Made by a program: the position numbers and the translations under genes. A DNA stretch of 64,000 nt, taken from positions 1,178,001 to 1,242,000 of the forward strand of contig CBDFNJ010000001.1 in the NCBI GenBank assembly GCA_965250115.1, in the 5' to 3' direction. Every line of letters begins with the position of its first letter. Position 1 is the first letter of the stretch. The notes beneath the pieces were generated by a model. That model had not been told where the DNA came from, made no database searches, and saw nothing but the letters and a program-made list of their open reading frames with translations. The DNA comes from CBDFHB01 sp965250115. Lineage in GTDB: Bacteria > Acidobacteriota > Vicinamibacteria > Marinacidobacterales > SMYC01. This document shows, one piece after another, positions 53,582-61,837 of this stretch.

Positions 53582-55123
53582 TTGGAAAGGGGCGCCAAAG
53601 TGCGATTGTTCGAGCAGATGCGTCGGGAGTACGAACACGGAGTTGGGACGATAGTAGGGGTAGCGAGGAAGTTCGGAGTGCACCGCCGGATGGTGCGTGA
53701 TGCGGTTAAGAGCGCGCTGCCGCCGGAACGTAAGCGGACGCCACGAGAGAGCCCGAAGCTCGGCCCGGTCCGGGATTTCATCGACGCGATCCTCGAGTCC
53801 GACAGACACGAACCACGCAAGCAGCGTCACACCGCGCGTCGCATCTGGGATCGACTGCGAGAGAGCTACCCGAATCACGAAGTAGGCGAATCGACGGTTC
53901 GCCGGTACGTTGGACGGCGCAAGCGTGAGCTCGGCTTGAAGCATGCGGAGGTGTTCATCCCGCAAAGCTACGCGTGGGGCGATGAAGCTCAGGTGGACTG
54001 GTACGAGTCGCACGCCCGGATCGGTGGCGAGCTGACGAAGGTGCAAACGTTGGTGGTACGGAGCATGGCCGGCGGGGGCGCATTCCATCGAGGCTATCCC
54101 CGCGCGACGCAGCAGGCGTTCTTCGAGGCGCAGGAGAAGGCGTTCGAGTTCTTCGGTGGCGTGTTTCGTCGAATGCGCTACGACAACCTGACCCTTGCGG
54201 TTTCCAAGATCTTGCGAGGCTACCAACGTCGTCAGACTGAAGCTTTCGTGGCGTTTCGCTCGCACTGGGGATTCGACTCCGAGTTCTGCAATCCGGCTCG
54301 AGGAAACGAGAAAGGCGGTGTAGAAAGCGAGGTGGGCTACTTCCGCCGCAACCACTGGACGCCGGTACCGGAGTTCGATGATTGGGATGAGCTCAACGCG
54401 TACTTGCGTGGTCGCTGCCTCGAAGAGAACACGCGCCACATCGCTGGCAAGGAACACGCGGTGGGCGCGGCAATGGAGCTCGAGCGAGTGCACCTACTCC
54501 CGATGGCCGACGAGGGCTTCGAGCTCGAGGAGAAGCGCTTCACGACGGTGGACAAGAGAGGCTGCGTTCGGGCCGGCACGAACTGGTACTCGACGCCCTT
54601 GAAGCCGGGCCAGCGGGTGATGGTGAAGCTGCTGCCGCTGGCCGTCGAGGCGTGGCGGGACGGCCGCGTGATGGCACAGCACGAGCGCTGCTACGACCGG
54701 AACCGGTCGCTTTACGAGCTCGAGCACTATCTCGATGTCTTGGAGCGTAAGCCCGGTGCCCTTGCGGGCTCGACGCCGCTTGCGCAGTGGCGCGCGAAAG
54801 GACGATGGCCCGCAAGCTATGACGAGCTGTGGGCGAAGCTGAACCGTCGCCACGGCAAGCTCGATGGCACGCGCCAGATGGTGGAGCTCATCCAGCTAGG
54901 GCGCAAGCACGGATACGACAAGCTTCGTGAGACCGTCGCCCACGCCCTCGAGCTCGGGTGCACCGATCTCGAAGCGCTTCGCCATCTCCTCGATACCGCG
55001 TCGCTACAACGGAACCCCGAGCGTAGCCTGGACGATGTCGAGCTTGGACACCTTGCGCGCTACGAACGAGCTGCGCCGGGCGTGAGCCACTACAACGAGC
55101 TGATCACGGAGGTGAACCCGTGA
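53582..55123 (+). CDS. istA: IS21 transposase IstA
   Basis: 513 residues from TTG 53582, after GGAGG. VGVARKFGVHRRMVRDAVK is an HTH; the DDE core shows DEAQVDWYESHARIGGELTK (Asp), RRMRYDNLTLAVSK (Asp in RYDN) and GNEKGGVESEVGYFRRNHW (Glu); the C-terminal part has NWYSTPLKPGQRVMVKLLP. It acts with IstB in replicative or cut-and-paste transposition. Confidence 0.9.
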   Translation: MERGAKVRLFEQMRREYEHGVGTIVGVARKFGVHRRMVRDAVKSALPPERKRTPRESPKLGPVRDFIDAILESDRHEPRKQRHTARRIWDRLRESYPNHEVGESTVRRYVGRRKRELGLKHAEVFIPQSYAWGDEAQVDWYESHARIGGELTKVQTLVVRSMAGGGAFHRGYPRATQQAFFEAQEKAFEFFGGVFRRMRYDNLTLAVSKILRGYQRRQTEAFVAFRSHWGFDSEFCNPARGNEKGGVESEVGYFRRNHWTPVPEFDDWDELNAYLRGRCLEENTRHIAGKEHAVGAAMELERVHLLPMADEGFELEEKRFTTVDKRGCVRAGTNWYSTPLKPGQRVMVKLLPLAVEAWRDGRVMAQHERCYDRNRSLYELEHYLDVLERKPGALAGSTPLAQWRAKGRWPASYDELWAKLNRRHGKLDGTRQMVELIQLGRKHGYDKLRETVAHALELGCTDLEALRHLLDTASLQRNPERSLDDVELGHLARYERAAPGVSHYNELITEVNP

Positions 55124-55893
55124 GCGGGCGAAGCGTCGAGCTCGGCACCATCCGTCAGCATTGCAAGACGCTGCGCATGCCGACCGTGGCGAGCCAGTTC
55201 CAGAAGCTGGCGGAGCAAGCATGGTGCGACAAGCAAAGCCACGTCCGGTATCTCGACGTCCTGCTCAGCGCCGAGGTCGAGGAACGCGAACACCGAGCGG
55301 TTCAGAGACGATTGAAGGAAGCACAACTACCGCGGACGAAGACCGTTGACGAGTTCGACTTCTCACAGTCGCCCAAGGTCTCGGGCCGCCGGATAAAAGA
55401 GCTCGCGGAGGGTCACTACATCGACCGAGCGCAGCCGGTCATCTTCCTCGGCGACGCGGGCACCGGCAAGACCCACCTGGCGAGCGCGTTGTGTGTGGCC
55501 GCATGCCAACAACGTCGCCGCGTCCGCTTCACCACCGCATCGAAACTCGTCAACGAGCTCGTCGAGGCGCGGCAGGAACACGAGCTGTCGCGCATCATCC
55601 GACGCTATGCCCGCTTCGAGTTGCTGTGCATCGACGAGCTTGGTTACGTCCCGCTCGCCGACGTCGGTGCCGAGCTGTTGTTCCAGGTGATCTCGGAGCG
55701 AAGCGAGACCGCCGCGCTCGTGATCACGACGAATCTCCCGTTCTCCGAATGGACTCAGGTGTTCACCAACGCCCGACTCTGCAAGGCGCTGCTCGATCGT
55801 GTCACGGACCAGGCGCACATCCTCGAGACCGGCTCCGAGTCCTACCGCTTCCGCCGCACCGTCCGCAGCAAGAACGCGGTTCCAAAGGCATGA
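55120..55893 (+). CDS. istB: IS21 helper ATPase IstB
   Basis: 257 residues from GTG 55120, overlapping istA by GTGA. Walker A is GDAGTGKTHLASALCVAA and Walker B is LLCIDELGYVPLADVGAEL, with ALVITTNLPFSEWTQVF as sensor. A DnaC-like AAA+ protein that assembles on DNA and directs IstA to targets. Confidence 0.92.
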   Translation: MSGRSVELGTIRQHCKTLRMPTVASQFQKLAEQAWCDKQSHVRYLDVLLSAEVEEREHRAVQRRLKEAQLPRTKTVDEFDFSQSPKVSGRRIKELAEGHYIDRAQPVIFLGDAGTGKTHLASALCVAACQQRRRVRFTTASKLVNELVEARQEHELSRIIRRYARFELLCIDELGYVPLADVGAELLFQVISERSETAALVITTNLPFSEWTQVFTNARLCKALLDRVTDQAHILETGSESYRFRRTVRSKNAVPKA

Positions 55894-56008
55894 GAGCTGT
55901 GTTTTCACTCGGGGCGGCCTGCACGTTCGTTCCGGCCGCAGGATAAGGGAAAGGGACTTTGTTACGTTCGTTCTTTAAGAATCAATAACTTAAGGTGGGC
56001 CATTTTAG

Positions 56009-57079
56009 ATGAGCGAAATGGGCCAGGCCGAGTGGACAAAAACACTATGCCGCTCGCGCAGCGCCCTCGCCGCGGAGAACCTTTTCCTTCGGAAGCAGCT
56101 TACGTTCTTTGTCGAGCGTAAGCAGGCGCCTCGGCGCACGAATAACGCCACACGGCTCACGATGGCGACTCTCACGAGGCTATTCGACTGGAAGGAAGCC
56201 CTCGTCGTCGTCAAGCCCGATACGCTCGTTCTGTGGCACAGGAAAGGGTTTCGGCTGTTCTGGCGTTGGAAGTCTCGGCCAAAAGGACGTCCAACGCTGC
56301 CAGAAGAGCTAAAAAAACTAATCGCTGAAATGGCGGTCGCGAACATCACGTGGGGCGAAGAGAGGATCGCCCACGAGCTGCTCGTCAAGCTTGGCGTCCG
56401 CGTCTCGCCGCGCACCGTTCGGAAGTACATACCCATTCGAGATGACGGCAGCCCGGACCGGCGCAATGCGTCGCATCGCTGGGCGACATTCGTGCGGAAT
56501 CACGCAAAAGCGGTCGTCGCTGCGGATTTGTTCAACGTAGTCACCGTCAGCTTTCGTGTGCTTTACGTCTTCGTCATCATGGAAATCGGCACCCGCAAGA
56601 TGCTTCACTTCAACGTGACGGCGCATCCGACCGCGGAGTGGACGCTGCAACAGTTCCGGGAGGCGATTGGGTGCGAGCACGACTATCGATTCGTCATCGT
56701 GGACCGCGATAACAAGTTCTCAGCAGACCTCCGCCGCTCCGTCCGGGGGATGGGTGTTCGGCCGTTGAGGACGCCGCGCAGAGCACCGCAGGCGAATGCC
56801 TATTGTGAGAGACTCATCGGCACCACACGCCGGGAGTGCTTGGGTTTTCTGATACCGCTGTCAGAGGAACATCTCCGCCGACTCTTGAGCGAATGGCGTG
56901 ACTACTACAATCGGGCGAGACCGCATTCATCGCTCGGGCCAGGCCTTCCCACCACCTGTGTCGAGCTTCCGATGAAACCGGACCAGCACCGGCATCAATT
57001 ACCCGCCCAGCGCGCCGTTGCCTCGAGGCCGGTCCTTGGTGGGCTCCATCACGATTACCGGTTGTCACGCGTCGCCTGA
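56009..57079 (+). CDS. Integrase-core transposase, N terminus replaced by the IS21 end
   Basis: The first six codons (MSEMGQ) are IS21 terminal sequence; native sequence begins SRSALAAENLFLRKQLTFF. Then ALVVVKPDTLVLWHRKGFRL, and the DDE core VVAADLFNVVTVSFRVLYVF (Asp), YRFVIVDRDNKFSADLR (Asp) and APQANAYCERLIGTTRREC (Glu), with the ending GGLHHDYRLSRVA. Same general type as the 14735 and 48716 proteins. Few native residues are missing, so the product might still function if translated from the fused ATG. Confidence 0.8.
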   Translation: MSEMGQAEWTKTLCRSRSALAAENLFLRKQLTFFVERKQAPRRTNNATRLTMATLTRLFDWKEALVVVKPDTLVLWHRKGFRLFWRWKSRPKGRPTLPEELKKLIAEMAVANITWGEERIAHELLVKLGVRVSPRTVRKYIPIRDDGSPDRRNASHRWATFVRNHAKAVVAADLFNVVTVSFRVLYVFVIMEIGTRKMLHFNVTAHPTAEWTLQQFREAIGCEHDYRFVIVDRDNKFSADLRRSVRGMGVRPLRTPRRAPQANAYCERLIGTTRRECLGFLIPLSEEHLRRLLSEWRDYYNRARPHSSLGPGLPTTCVELPMKPDQHRHQLPAQRAVASRPVLGGLHHDYRLSRVA

Positions 57080-57146
57080 CGGACCTAGCTTCTCGCGGGG
57101 AACAAAGCGTTCTTTCTCGAGCACGTTATTGCGTCGGTGGCCCGGC

Positions 57147-57252
57147 AGCGACAGAGTGCAGAACCTCCACCGAGGCGAACACGAGTTCGCAGGACCTCAA
57201 CTCCCATGGCTGTCTGCCCGTCAATACGCGCTCTTCTTTTTTGCGGATCACA
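57147..57252 (+). repeat. About 106-bp direct repeat, copy 2
   Basis: Second copy of the repeat at 50855. It lies 68 bases beyond the integrase-core IS gene and 71 bases before the ISAzo13-like element. Confidence 0.7.
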
Positions 57253-57322
57253 ACGGGAGTATCCTTACTTAAGAATACGAACAGGTAAAGCTTAGGGCCG
57301 GCGACAAAATAAGTTCCCGTTT

Positions 57323-58234
57323 TCAAGACGGTCGGATGGTGTAGTTCCATTTGGGTGGAGTCTGGTCCTTTGTAACGGAAAGCGCCTGCATCCGCTCGTC
57401 AGTGATTTTGACGCCCTTCGGATAACGACGCCGGATAAGGTGTGCGCGTACTCGCAAACCGGAAGAGGTGGTGGTCGTGCGGATGTATTTGAGGATGGTT
57501 TCGTAGCTGTCGAGAGGCCTGCCCGCCCAGTTCTTGCTGACCTCGCTGAACAGACGGTGCTCCACTGGATTCCACTTGGATGTACCGGACGGATAGTGGG
57601 CTATGGTGATAGCGATGTCGTGGCGATTGCAAATCCGCGTTTGAAGCCCGTGCTTCCAACCCCGACACCGATAGCCATTGCTGCCCCCGGCGTCTGCCAA
57701 TATCGCGAGGTCACGGGCTGCAGGATAGCGTCGCCGTCCTTCCGTTCGCCACCACTTCTCGATGGCATTCACGGCGAAGTCCGGGGTGTTGTACGAGGTA
57801 CCAATGAACACTGTCCCGCGGTTCGCGAGCAGATCGTAGACGCCGTAGGGGATTGCGATGCCGTTCGATTCGGAACGGAAGTCATGGTCTTTGACGAGAG
57901 TCGGCTCGCGGTTCCAGGCCTGCCCGCCGTTTTTGAATAATCCCACCAGCTCCCGTTTCTTCGTGTCTACGCTGATGATGGGATGACCAGCTGCGGCAAA
58001 ACGCGCGCGCAGTTCGGCGATACACGCGAATTGGGTATCGCGATCTTCGGACGTGGCACCGCACAGCTTCTTGTGGTTCACCCGCAACGAGAAGCCGAGC
58101 TGTTTGAGCAGTCGACCGACGGTTTTGCTGCTGACGTTCACACCGAGGCTTCTTAGCTCGCAAGCAATCTTGTCGGTGGTCCGCCGCGTCCATTTCACTC
58201 CCGTCATCGGATCGCCCGCGGTGTCGTGCTTCAT
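57323..58234 (-). CDS. ISAzo13-like transposase, DDE part
   Basis: 303 residues: AGDPMTGVKWTRRTTDKIAC, VGRLLKQLGFSLRVNHKK, then the Rhodopirellula-type DDE core PIISVDTKKRELVGLFKNGG (Asp), LAILADAGGSNGYRCRGWK (Asp) and TSKWNPVEHRLFSEVSKNW (Glu). It completes the protein begun at 58944 after a -1 shift at the A8 run, so the start given is only the first ATG in this frame. Confidence 0.85.
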   Translation of the reverse strand: MKHDTAGDPMTGVKWTRRTTDKIACELRSLGVNVSSKTVGRLLKQLGFSLRVNHKKLCGATSEDRDTQFACIAELRARFAAAGHPIISVDTKKRELVGLFKNGGQAWNREPTLVKDHDFRSESNGIAIPYGVYDLLANRGTVFIGTSYNTPDFAVNAIEKWWRTEGRRRYPAARDLAILADAGGSNGYRCRGWKHGLQTRICNRHDIAITIAHYPSGTSKWNPVEHRLFSEVSKNWAGRPLDSYETILKYIRTTTTSSGLRVRAHLIRRRYPKGVKITDERMQALSVTKDQTPPKWNYTIRPS

Positions 58235-58944
58235 GAGTTCTTCGATCTTGGCGATGACTTCTGGCGTTTTTTTTGCACGGCGCGCCGTCCGCCACCCTTT
58301 CGCCGAACTCCGTCGAGCTCAACATCTCTCATTAGCAATTCCCTACGACCTCTGGCTACCGTGCTCGGACCCATCCCGAGCAGTTCGGCAATCTGTTGGT
58401 CGCCACCGTGACCGAGCTTCATGGCCTCGACTCCCGCGTAGAGACGGCGCTGCTTTTCATCGAGCAGGCTGTAGAAAAGAACGATCGCAGCCTTCAACTC
58501 CACGGGGAGCACGCGGACTCCCCCGACCCAGCCCAACGTGGAAGGTGACGCCTCATGTATCTGGCGGGCCGAGAGCTGTTGCTTGCGCGTGCTCACATCG
58601 GTGGCCAGATACAGATATCGGCCGAACACCTGCTCGCGCGCCAATCTTTTCTCTCGGACCAGTTTCAACAGAGGAGCCTTGACGTCAACCTGCACCACGT
58701 CCTCGAGCTCGTCGACGTAGTAGCCTGCCTCACAGGCCGCGACCAACGCTTTTACCGTCGCAAGCAACGTCCCGTACTTCGAGAACCACACTGAGCGCAA
58801 CGACCAAAGACCTTTTCGATCGAACTGGGCGATCTCGTCCTGTGCCAAAACTTGATCCACTGGCAACGTTACAAATCGGCATCTGAGCGACGCCACTTCC
58901 GGGACATCGCCCTGGTGAGAACTACTTCCGGCTGCTCGTGACAC
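58231..58944 (-). CDS. ISAzo13-like transposase, N-terminal part
   Basis: 237 residues. LWSLRSVWFSKYGTLLATVK, EAGYYVDELEDVVQVDV and LVREKRLAREQVFGRYLYLA form a helical domain often encoded ahead of ISAzo13-type transposases; EMKLGHGGDQQ-like VEAMKLGHGGDQQIAELLG and GPSTVARGRRELLMRDVEL is the HTH. The frame leaves the transposase track at the A8 run (minus strand 58275-58268): before it GGGRRAVQKK, after a -1 shift TPEVIAKIEELMKHD continues the family sequence. Confidence 0.75.
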   Translation of the reverse strand: MSRAAGSSSHQGDVPEVASLRCRFVTLPVDQVLAQDEIAQFDRKGLWSLRSVWFSKYGTLLATVKALVAACEAGYYVDELEDVVQVDVKAPLLKLVREKRLAREQVFGRYLYLATDVSTRKQQLSARQIHEASPSTLGWVGGVRVLPVELKAAIVLFYSLLDEKQRRLYAGVEAMKLGHGGDQQIAELLGMGPSTVARGRRELLMRDVELDGVRRKGGGRRAVQKKRQKSSPRSKNS

Positions 58945-59035
58945 TTCCCTTCAATGGACGGTGGGTTTGCCCACGGCGATAGTGAAAGGGTCTGTTGGCG
59001 GGCGCGCTTGCAGGCAAGCATTACTGCGCCCGTCC

Positions 59036-59154
59036 TGTCCGAAAACGCGAACGGAGCGGCAAGGTCGAATCCTAGAGGCGTTCTCGAAACTCGCGGAGAC
59101 CAGCCGACGCGGTACTGGCTCTGCGATAAGCTGTGCCTTCTATTTATTCATCCG
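59036..59154 (+). repeat. Dispersed repeat and IS end scar
   Basis: 59036-59128 matches the repeat at 49857-49953 (opposite strand). 59131-59154 (TGTGCCTTCTATTTATTCAT) is the terminal sequence of the integrase-core IS of 14679, standing alone as a scar. Confidence 0.5.
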
Positions 59155-59306
59155 CGTGATGGAGATCACGGATATACTCAGCCAGAACGTGCCCCTGGAG
59201 GACGTGCAGTATCTGGCCGGACACTCCAACCCCTCGGGCCACACAGATCTATGACCGGCGTAGACAGCACGTCACTCGCAACATCGTGGAGCGTGTCTCG
59301 ATATGA
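59155..59306 (+). pseudogene. Tyrosine recombinase, C-terminal remnant
   Basis: MEITDILSQNVPLEDVQYLA then GHSNP, the box II GH motif of phage/Xer-type integrases, then a one-base shift, then TQIYDRRRQHVTRNIVERVS with the nucleophilic Tyr. It lacks the rest of the protein. The stop overlaps the thioesterase ATG. The sequence is of phage/transposon type, not an integron integrase. Confidence 0.6.
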
Positions 59307-59866
59307 AAGAAGGACCAGGGAAGAGAGACATCCTTTCGAGGCCTGCTAGCAAGAAAGCCGCTGCACGGCCTCGTTCGGCTCCCCGCAATGAACCCAAGCC
59401 GGTGCCGGTTCCTCTGCCCGAAGGTGTCCGCCACCAGCGGGTGGGTGAAACGACGGAACGTTCCACGCCCGCGCATCTCGAAAAACTCAAACAACTCTTC
59501 AAGGCGGCTCCGATCAGCCGCTACCTGGGCATGACACTCAGCTATTGCGAGAACGGCGTGGCGCGCGTGCGTTTGCCGTTCCGGGCCGAGTTCGAAGAAA
59601 GTCATGGCGTCATCCACGGGGGTCTCATCGGTCTGCTGGCGGACACGGCGGGTAACTTCGCGGTGGGTTCGGTCTCGCCGGGCTCCACGGTCAAGACGGT
59701 GGAGTTCAAGATGAGCTTGCTGGCGGGAGTCCAGGAAGACCTGCTCGCCATCGGAGAGGTCGTCCGCAAGGGACGCTCGCTCGCCACCTGCCGGCTCGAG
59801 GTCGTTGGGGGCAACGACCATGTGGTGGCCATCGGGCTGGCCACTTATTCCCTCCAGGCTGTTTAG
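59303..59866 (+). CDS. PaaI-type hotdog thioesterase
   Basis: 187 residues. After a basic, Pro-rich extension (about 1-60) comes the hotdog fold: ISRYLGMTLSYCENGVARVR, ESHGVIHGGLIGLLADTAGN (the HGG..+...D helix that holds the catalytic Asp), STVKTVEFKMSLLAG and SLATCRLEVVGGNDHVVAIG. The family hydrolyses acyl- or aryl-CoA thioesters; the substrate is unknown. The N-terminal extension is unusual and could be partly non-native, since the gene sits directly against recombinase debris; an internal start near MTL is too short. It lies alone between mobile fragments. Confidence 0.8.
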   Translation: MKEGPGKRDILSRPASKKAAARPRSAPRNEPKPVPVPLPEGVRHQRVGETTERSTPAHLEKLKQLFKAAPISRYLGMTLSYCENGVARVRLPFRAEFEESHGVIHGGLIGLLADTAGNFAVGSVSPGSTVKTVEFKMSLLAGVQEDLLAIGEVVRKGRSLATCRLEVVGGNDHVVAIGLATYSLQAV

Positions 59867-59899
59867 CCATCTGCACCTGCTTGTTGCAGCCCAGGCGGG

Positions 59900-60112
59900 T
59901 GTGCCTTCTATTTATTCATCCGTGCGCCCCGAACTTGATTAGTCTCCGGTCTGCCGGCACCATACCTGCTTGATTTCGTCGTTTGTTCGCGCTCTCATCT
60001 CCGCCTTCAAGGCTCGTCGCGAACTGGCTCTTGACAATGTCGCTCTTCGGCAGCAGCTCGCCGTCCTCTGCCGTACGGTGAAACGGCGCGGCTCTCGAAG
60101 GTCGACCGCGGG
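59900..60112 (+). mobile_element. 5' fragment of the integrase-core IS of 14679
   Basis: TGTGCCTTCTATTTATTCAT, then the start of the transposase (SSFVRALISAFKARRELALD, NVALRQQLAVLCRTVKR). It stops after about 45 codons. The rest of 59867-60284 holds only the 52-bp repeat copy and no gene. Confidence 0.7.
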
Positions 60113-60152
60113 TGGGGTAACTGTAAAGCCTAGGGGCCCTTGGCCCAGTCGC

Positions 60153-60204
60153 TAAGCTGCTGATTTATGGTCTATTTCGAAAGGGCCGAGTTTTGGCACA
60201 GGAC
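60153..60204 (+). repeat. 52-bp repeat, copy 2
   Basis: Second copy of the repeat at 50654, same orientation. Confidence 0.5.
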
Positions 60205-60284
60205 GCGGTCGGCCCTGAATGCCTCAACTTGACAGTAGTTTCCGGATTCGCAACAATAGCGCATCCTTTCCCTGGGGATTCGCG

Positions 60285-60719
60285 ATGAAGATTTATCGCC
60301 TCTGTCGGAAACCCGCCGTCACCGTCCCAGCCCTCGCTTCGGTCAAAGAAGCGCTTGCATTGATGACGAAAGAGAAAGTCGGCGCGGTCGTGGTGCTTGA
60401 GAACGAGGAGGCCGCTGGCATGTTCACGCGCCGAGATGCCATCGAGCGCGTGGTGCTCGAGAAGCTGTCTCTCGAGTCGACTCGGATCTCGTCGGTCATG
60501 ACGTCGCCGGTCGAAGTCCTCTCTCAGGACAGCGAGCTGGGCGACGCCCTGAAGATGATGGTGGCAAGGCCCTTCAACCACATCCCGGTCGTCGACTCCG
60601 AATCGAAGGTTGTGGGCCTCGCCACAACGAAGCCTCTGATGAAACAGACTATCGAGAAGCTCTCAGACGAGGTGGGGTCACTCGAAGCCTACATCACCGC
60701 CGACGGGATTGGTGGTTGA
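60285..60719 (+). CDS. CBS-domain pair protein
   Basis: 144 residues from ATG 60285, with GGGGA upstream. Two CBS motifs: one from KIYRLCRKPAVTVPALASVK to VLENEEAAGMFTRRDAIERV, and one from ISSVMTSPVEVLSQDSELGD to NHIPVVDSESKVVGLATTK. Stand-alone CBS pairs bind adenine nucleotides and act as energy sensors; the partner is unknown. It lies 35 bases before IS5-type copy D. Confidence 0.85.
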   Translation: MKIYRLCRKPAVTVPALASVKEALALMTKEKVGAVVVLENEEAAGMFTRRDAIERVVLEKLSLESTRISSVMTSPVEVLSQDSELGDALKMMVARPFNHIPVVDSESKVVGLATTKPLMKQTIEKLSDEVGSLEAYITADGIGG

Positions 60720-60754
60720 CGGGTTCTTTCGCCATCAAGTGTTGCTAGCGACTG

Positions 60755-61837
60755 CCTTGGTGCACAACTCCGATAGAGGCCGATAGCTCGCTTGGCCCCG
60801 ACTCCCATCATCCGATCATCTCGCTATCAGGCATCCCGAGCGCCGTCATGGTGTTCAGAATCTTGCACCCGATCCTTGCCTCGACTCTCTGTGCCGCCAA
60901 CCCTCTCGCTCGCATCGCTGAGCCCACGATAGCCTTGTAGCGATGGAACGTTGTCTCGACTTTGCTCCGTTTGCTGTAGCCCGATTCTGTGTGCCACTTT
61001 CGTTTGCCGAGCCGAGCTTGTGCTGCAATGTTGCGATTGCGCTGTCGGCTGCTCGCCGGCCCCGATGCGAGCTGGGCGCCCTTGCGCGGCGGTATCAGCA
61101 CCCTCGGCGAGCGATGAGCGCTGTGATTCTCGATCGCCTCATAGACGCCGCTGGCGTCGTATGCGGTGTCAGCTCTGGCCGATGAGATGGGACTGTCGAT
61201 CTGTGCGACAAGCGATGCAACCCGCGATGAATCGCGGGCTCTTTTGCTCGTCAGCTCGCCGGCGACGACTTCGCCAGTCTGCTCGTCGACACACAGATGG
61301 AGCTTGCGATAGTCCCTGCTCTTTGGTGCTCTGCGCAGCTGGCCGGCGTGGACAGCGAGACCGCTGCTGTCGATCAAGATGTGCAACGGCGTCTTCTGCT
61401 TGTCTTGGTAGAAGGGGACCTTACCCAGCTTCGCCTTGCGCCTCGAAATCGTGGTGTGATCGGGCACATCATTGTCTAGCTTCATCAGAGCGAACAACGA
61501 TCGCAGCAATCCCTCGCTCTGCCTAGATGACAGATGAAACACCATGCCCAGGGTGACAGCCGTCTCGATGGCGTGGTTCGAGTACTTGCGTTGACGGCCC
61601 GGTTTCCTCCTCCTCGGCCGGGGCGCGTCCCAGTTCACAAGCTTGCCGGCGGTGAGCGAGATCCAGACGGTCAGGCTCCCACGGTTGCGTAGACCCGCCT
61701 CATATTCACGCCAATTCCTCACGCGATAGGCCTTCTTCACATACTTCCGCTGAGTGCGTTTGAAAATGCTCATGGGGAACCTCGAATCCGTGAGTACAGG
61801 ACAATTGTGGACCGAGATCGCGAGTTGTGCACCAAGG
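60755..61837 (-). mobile_element. IS5-type element, copy D (1083 bp)
   Basis: Same inverted ends and length as copies B and C. It cuts the 3' end of the yprB-like gene. To its left is a 14-base stub of the 158-bp repeat. No flanking duplication. Confidence 0.9.
60808..61773 (-). CDS. IS5-family transposase (copy D)
   Basis: 321 residues, intact, with one substitution from copy B near the middle (Ala for Gly in SLVAQIDSPIS). Catalytic residues preserved. Confidence 0.9.
   Translation of the reverse strand: MSIFKRTQRKYVKKAYRVRNWREYEAGLRNRGSLTVWISLTAGKLVNWDAPRPRRRKPGRQRKYSNHAIETAVTLGMVFHLSSRQSEGLLRSLFALMKLDNDVPDHTTISRRKAKLGKVPFYQDKQKTPLHILIDSSGLAVHAGQLRRAPKSRDYRKLHLCVDEQTGEVVAGELTSKRARDSSRVASLVAQIDSPISSARADTAYDASGVYEAIENHSAHRSPRVLIPPRKGAQLASGPASSRQRNRNIAAQARLGKRKWHTESGYSKRSKVETTFHRYKAIVGSAMRARGLAAQRVEARIGCKILNTMTALGMPDSEMIG

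Larger units (their letters stand above)
53498..56025 (+). mobile_element. IS21-family element (2528 bp)
   Basis: Inverted ends TGGCCCATTTCGCTCAT followed by a variable few bases and GGCCCACC, at left (53498) and, complemented, at right (ending 56025). It carries istA and istB. The right end fuses to the 5' part of an integrase-core transposase gene. No flanking duplication recognised. Confidence 0.85.
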
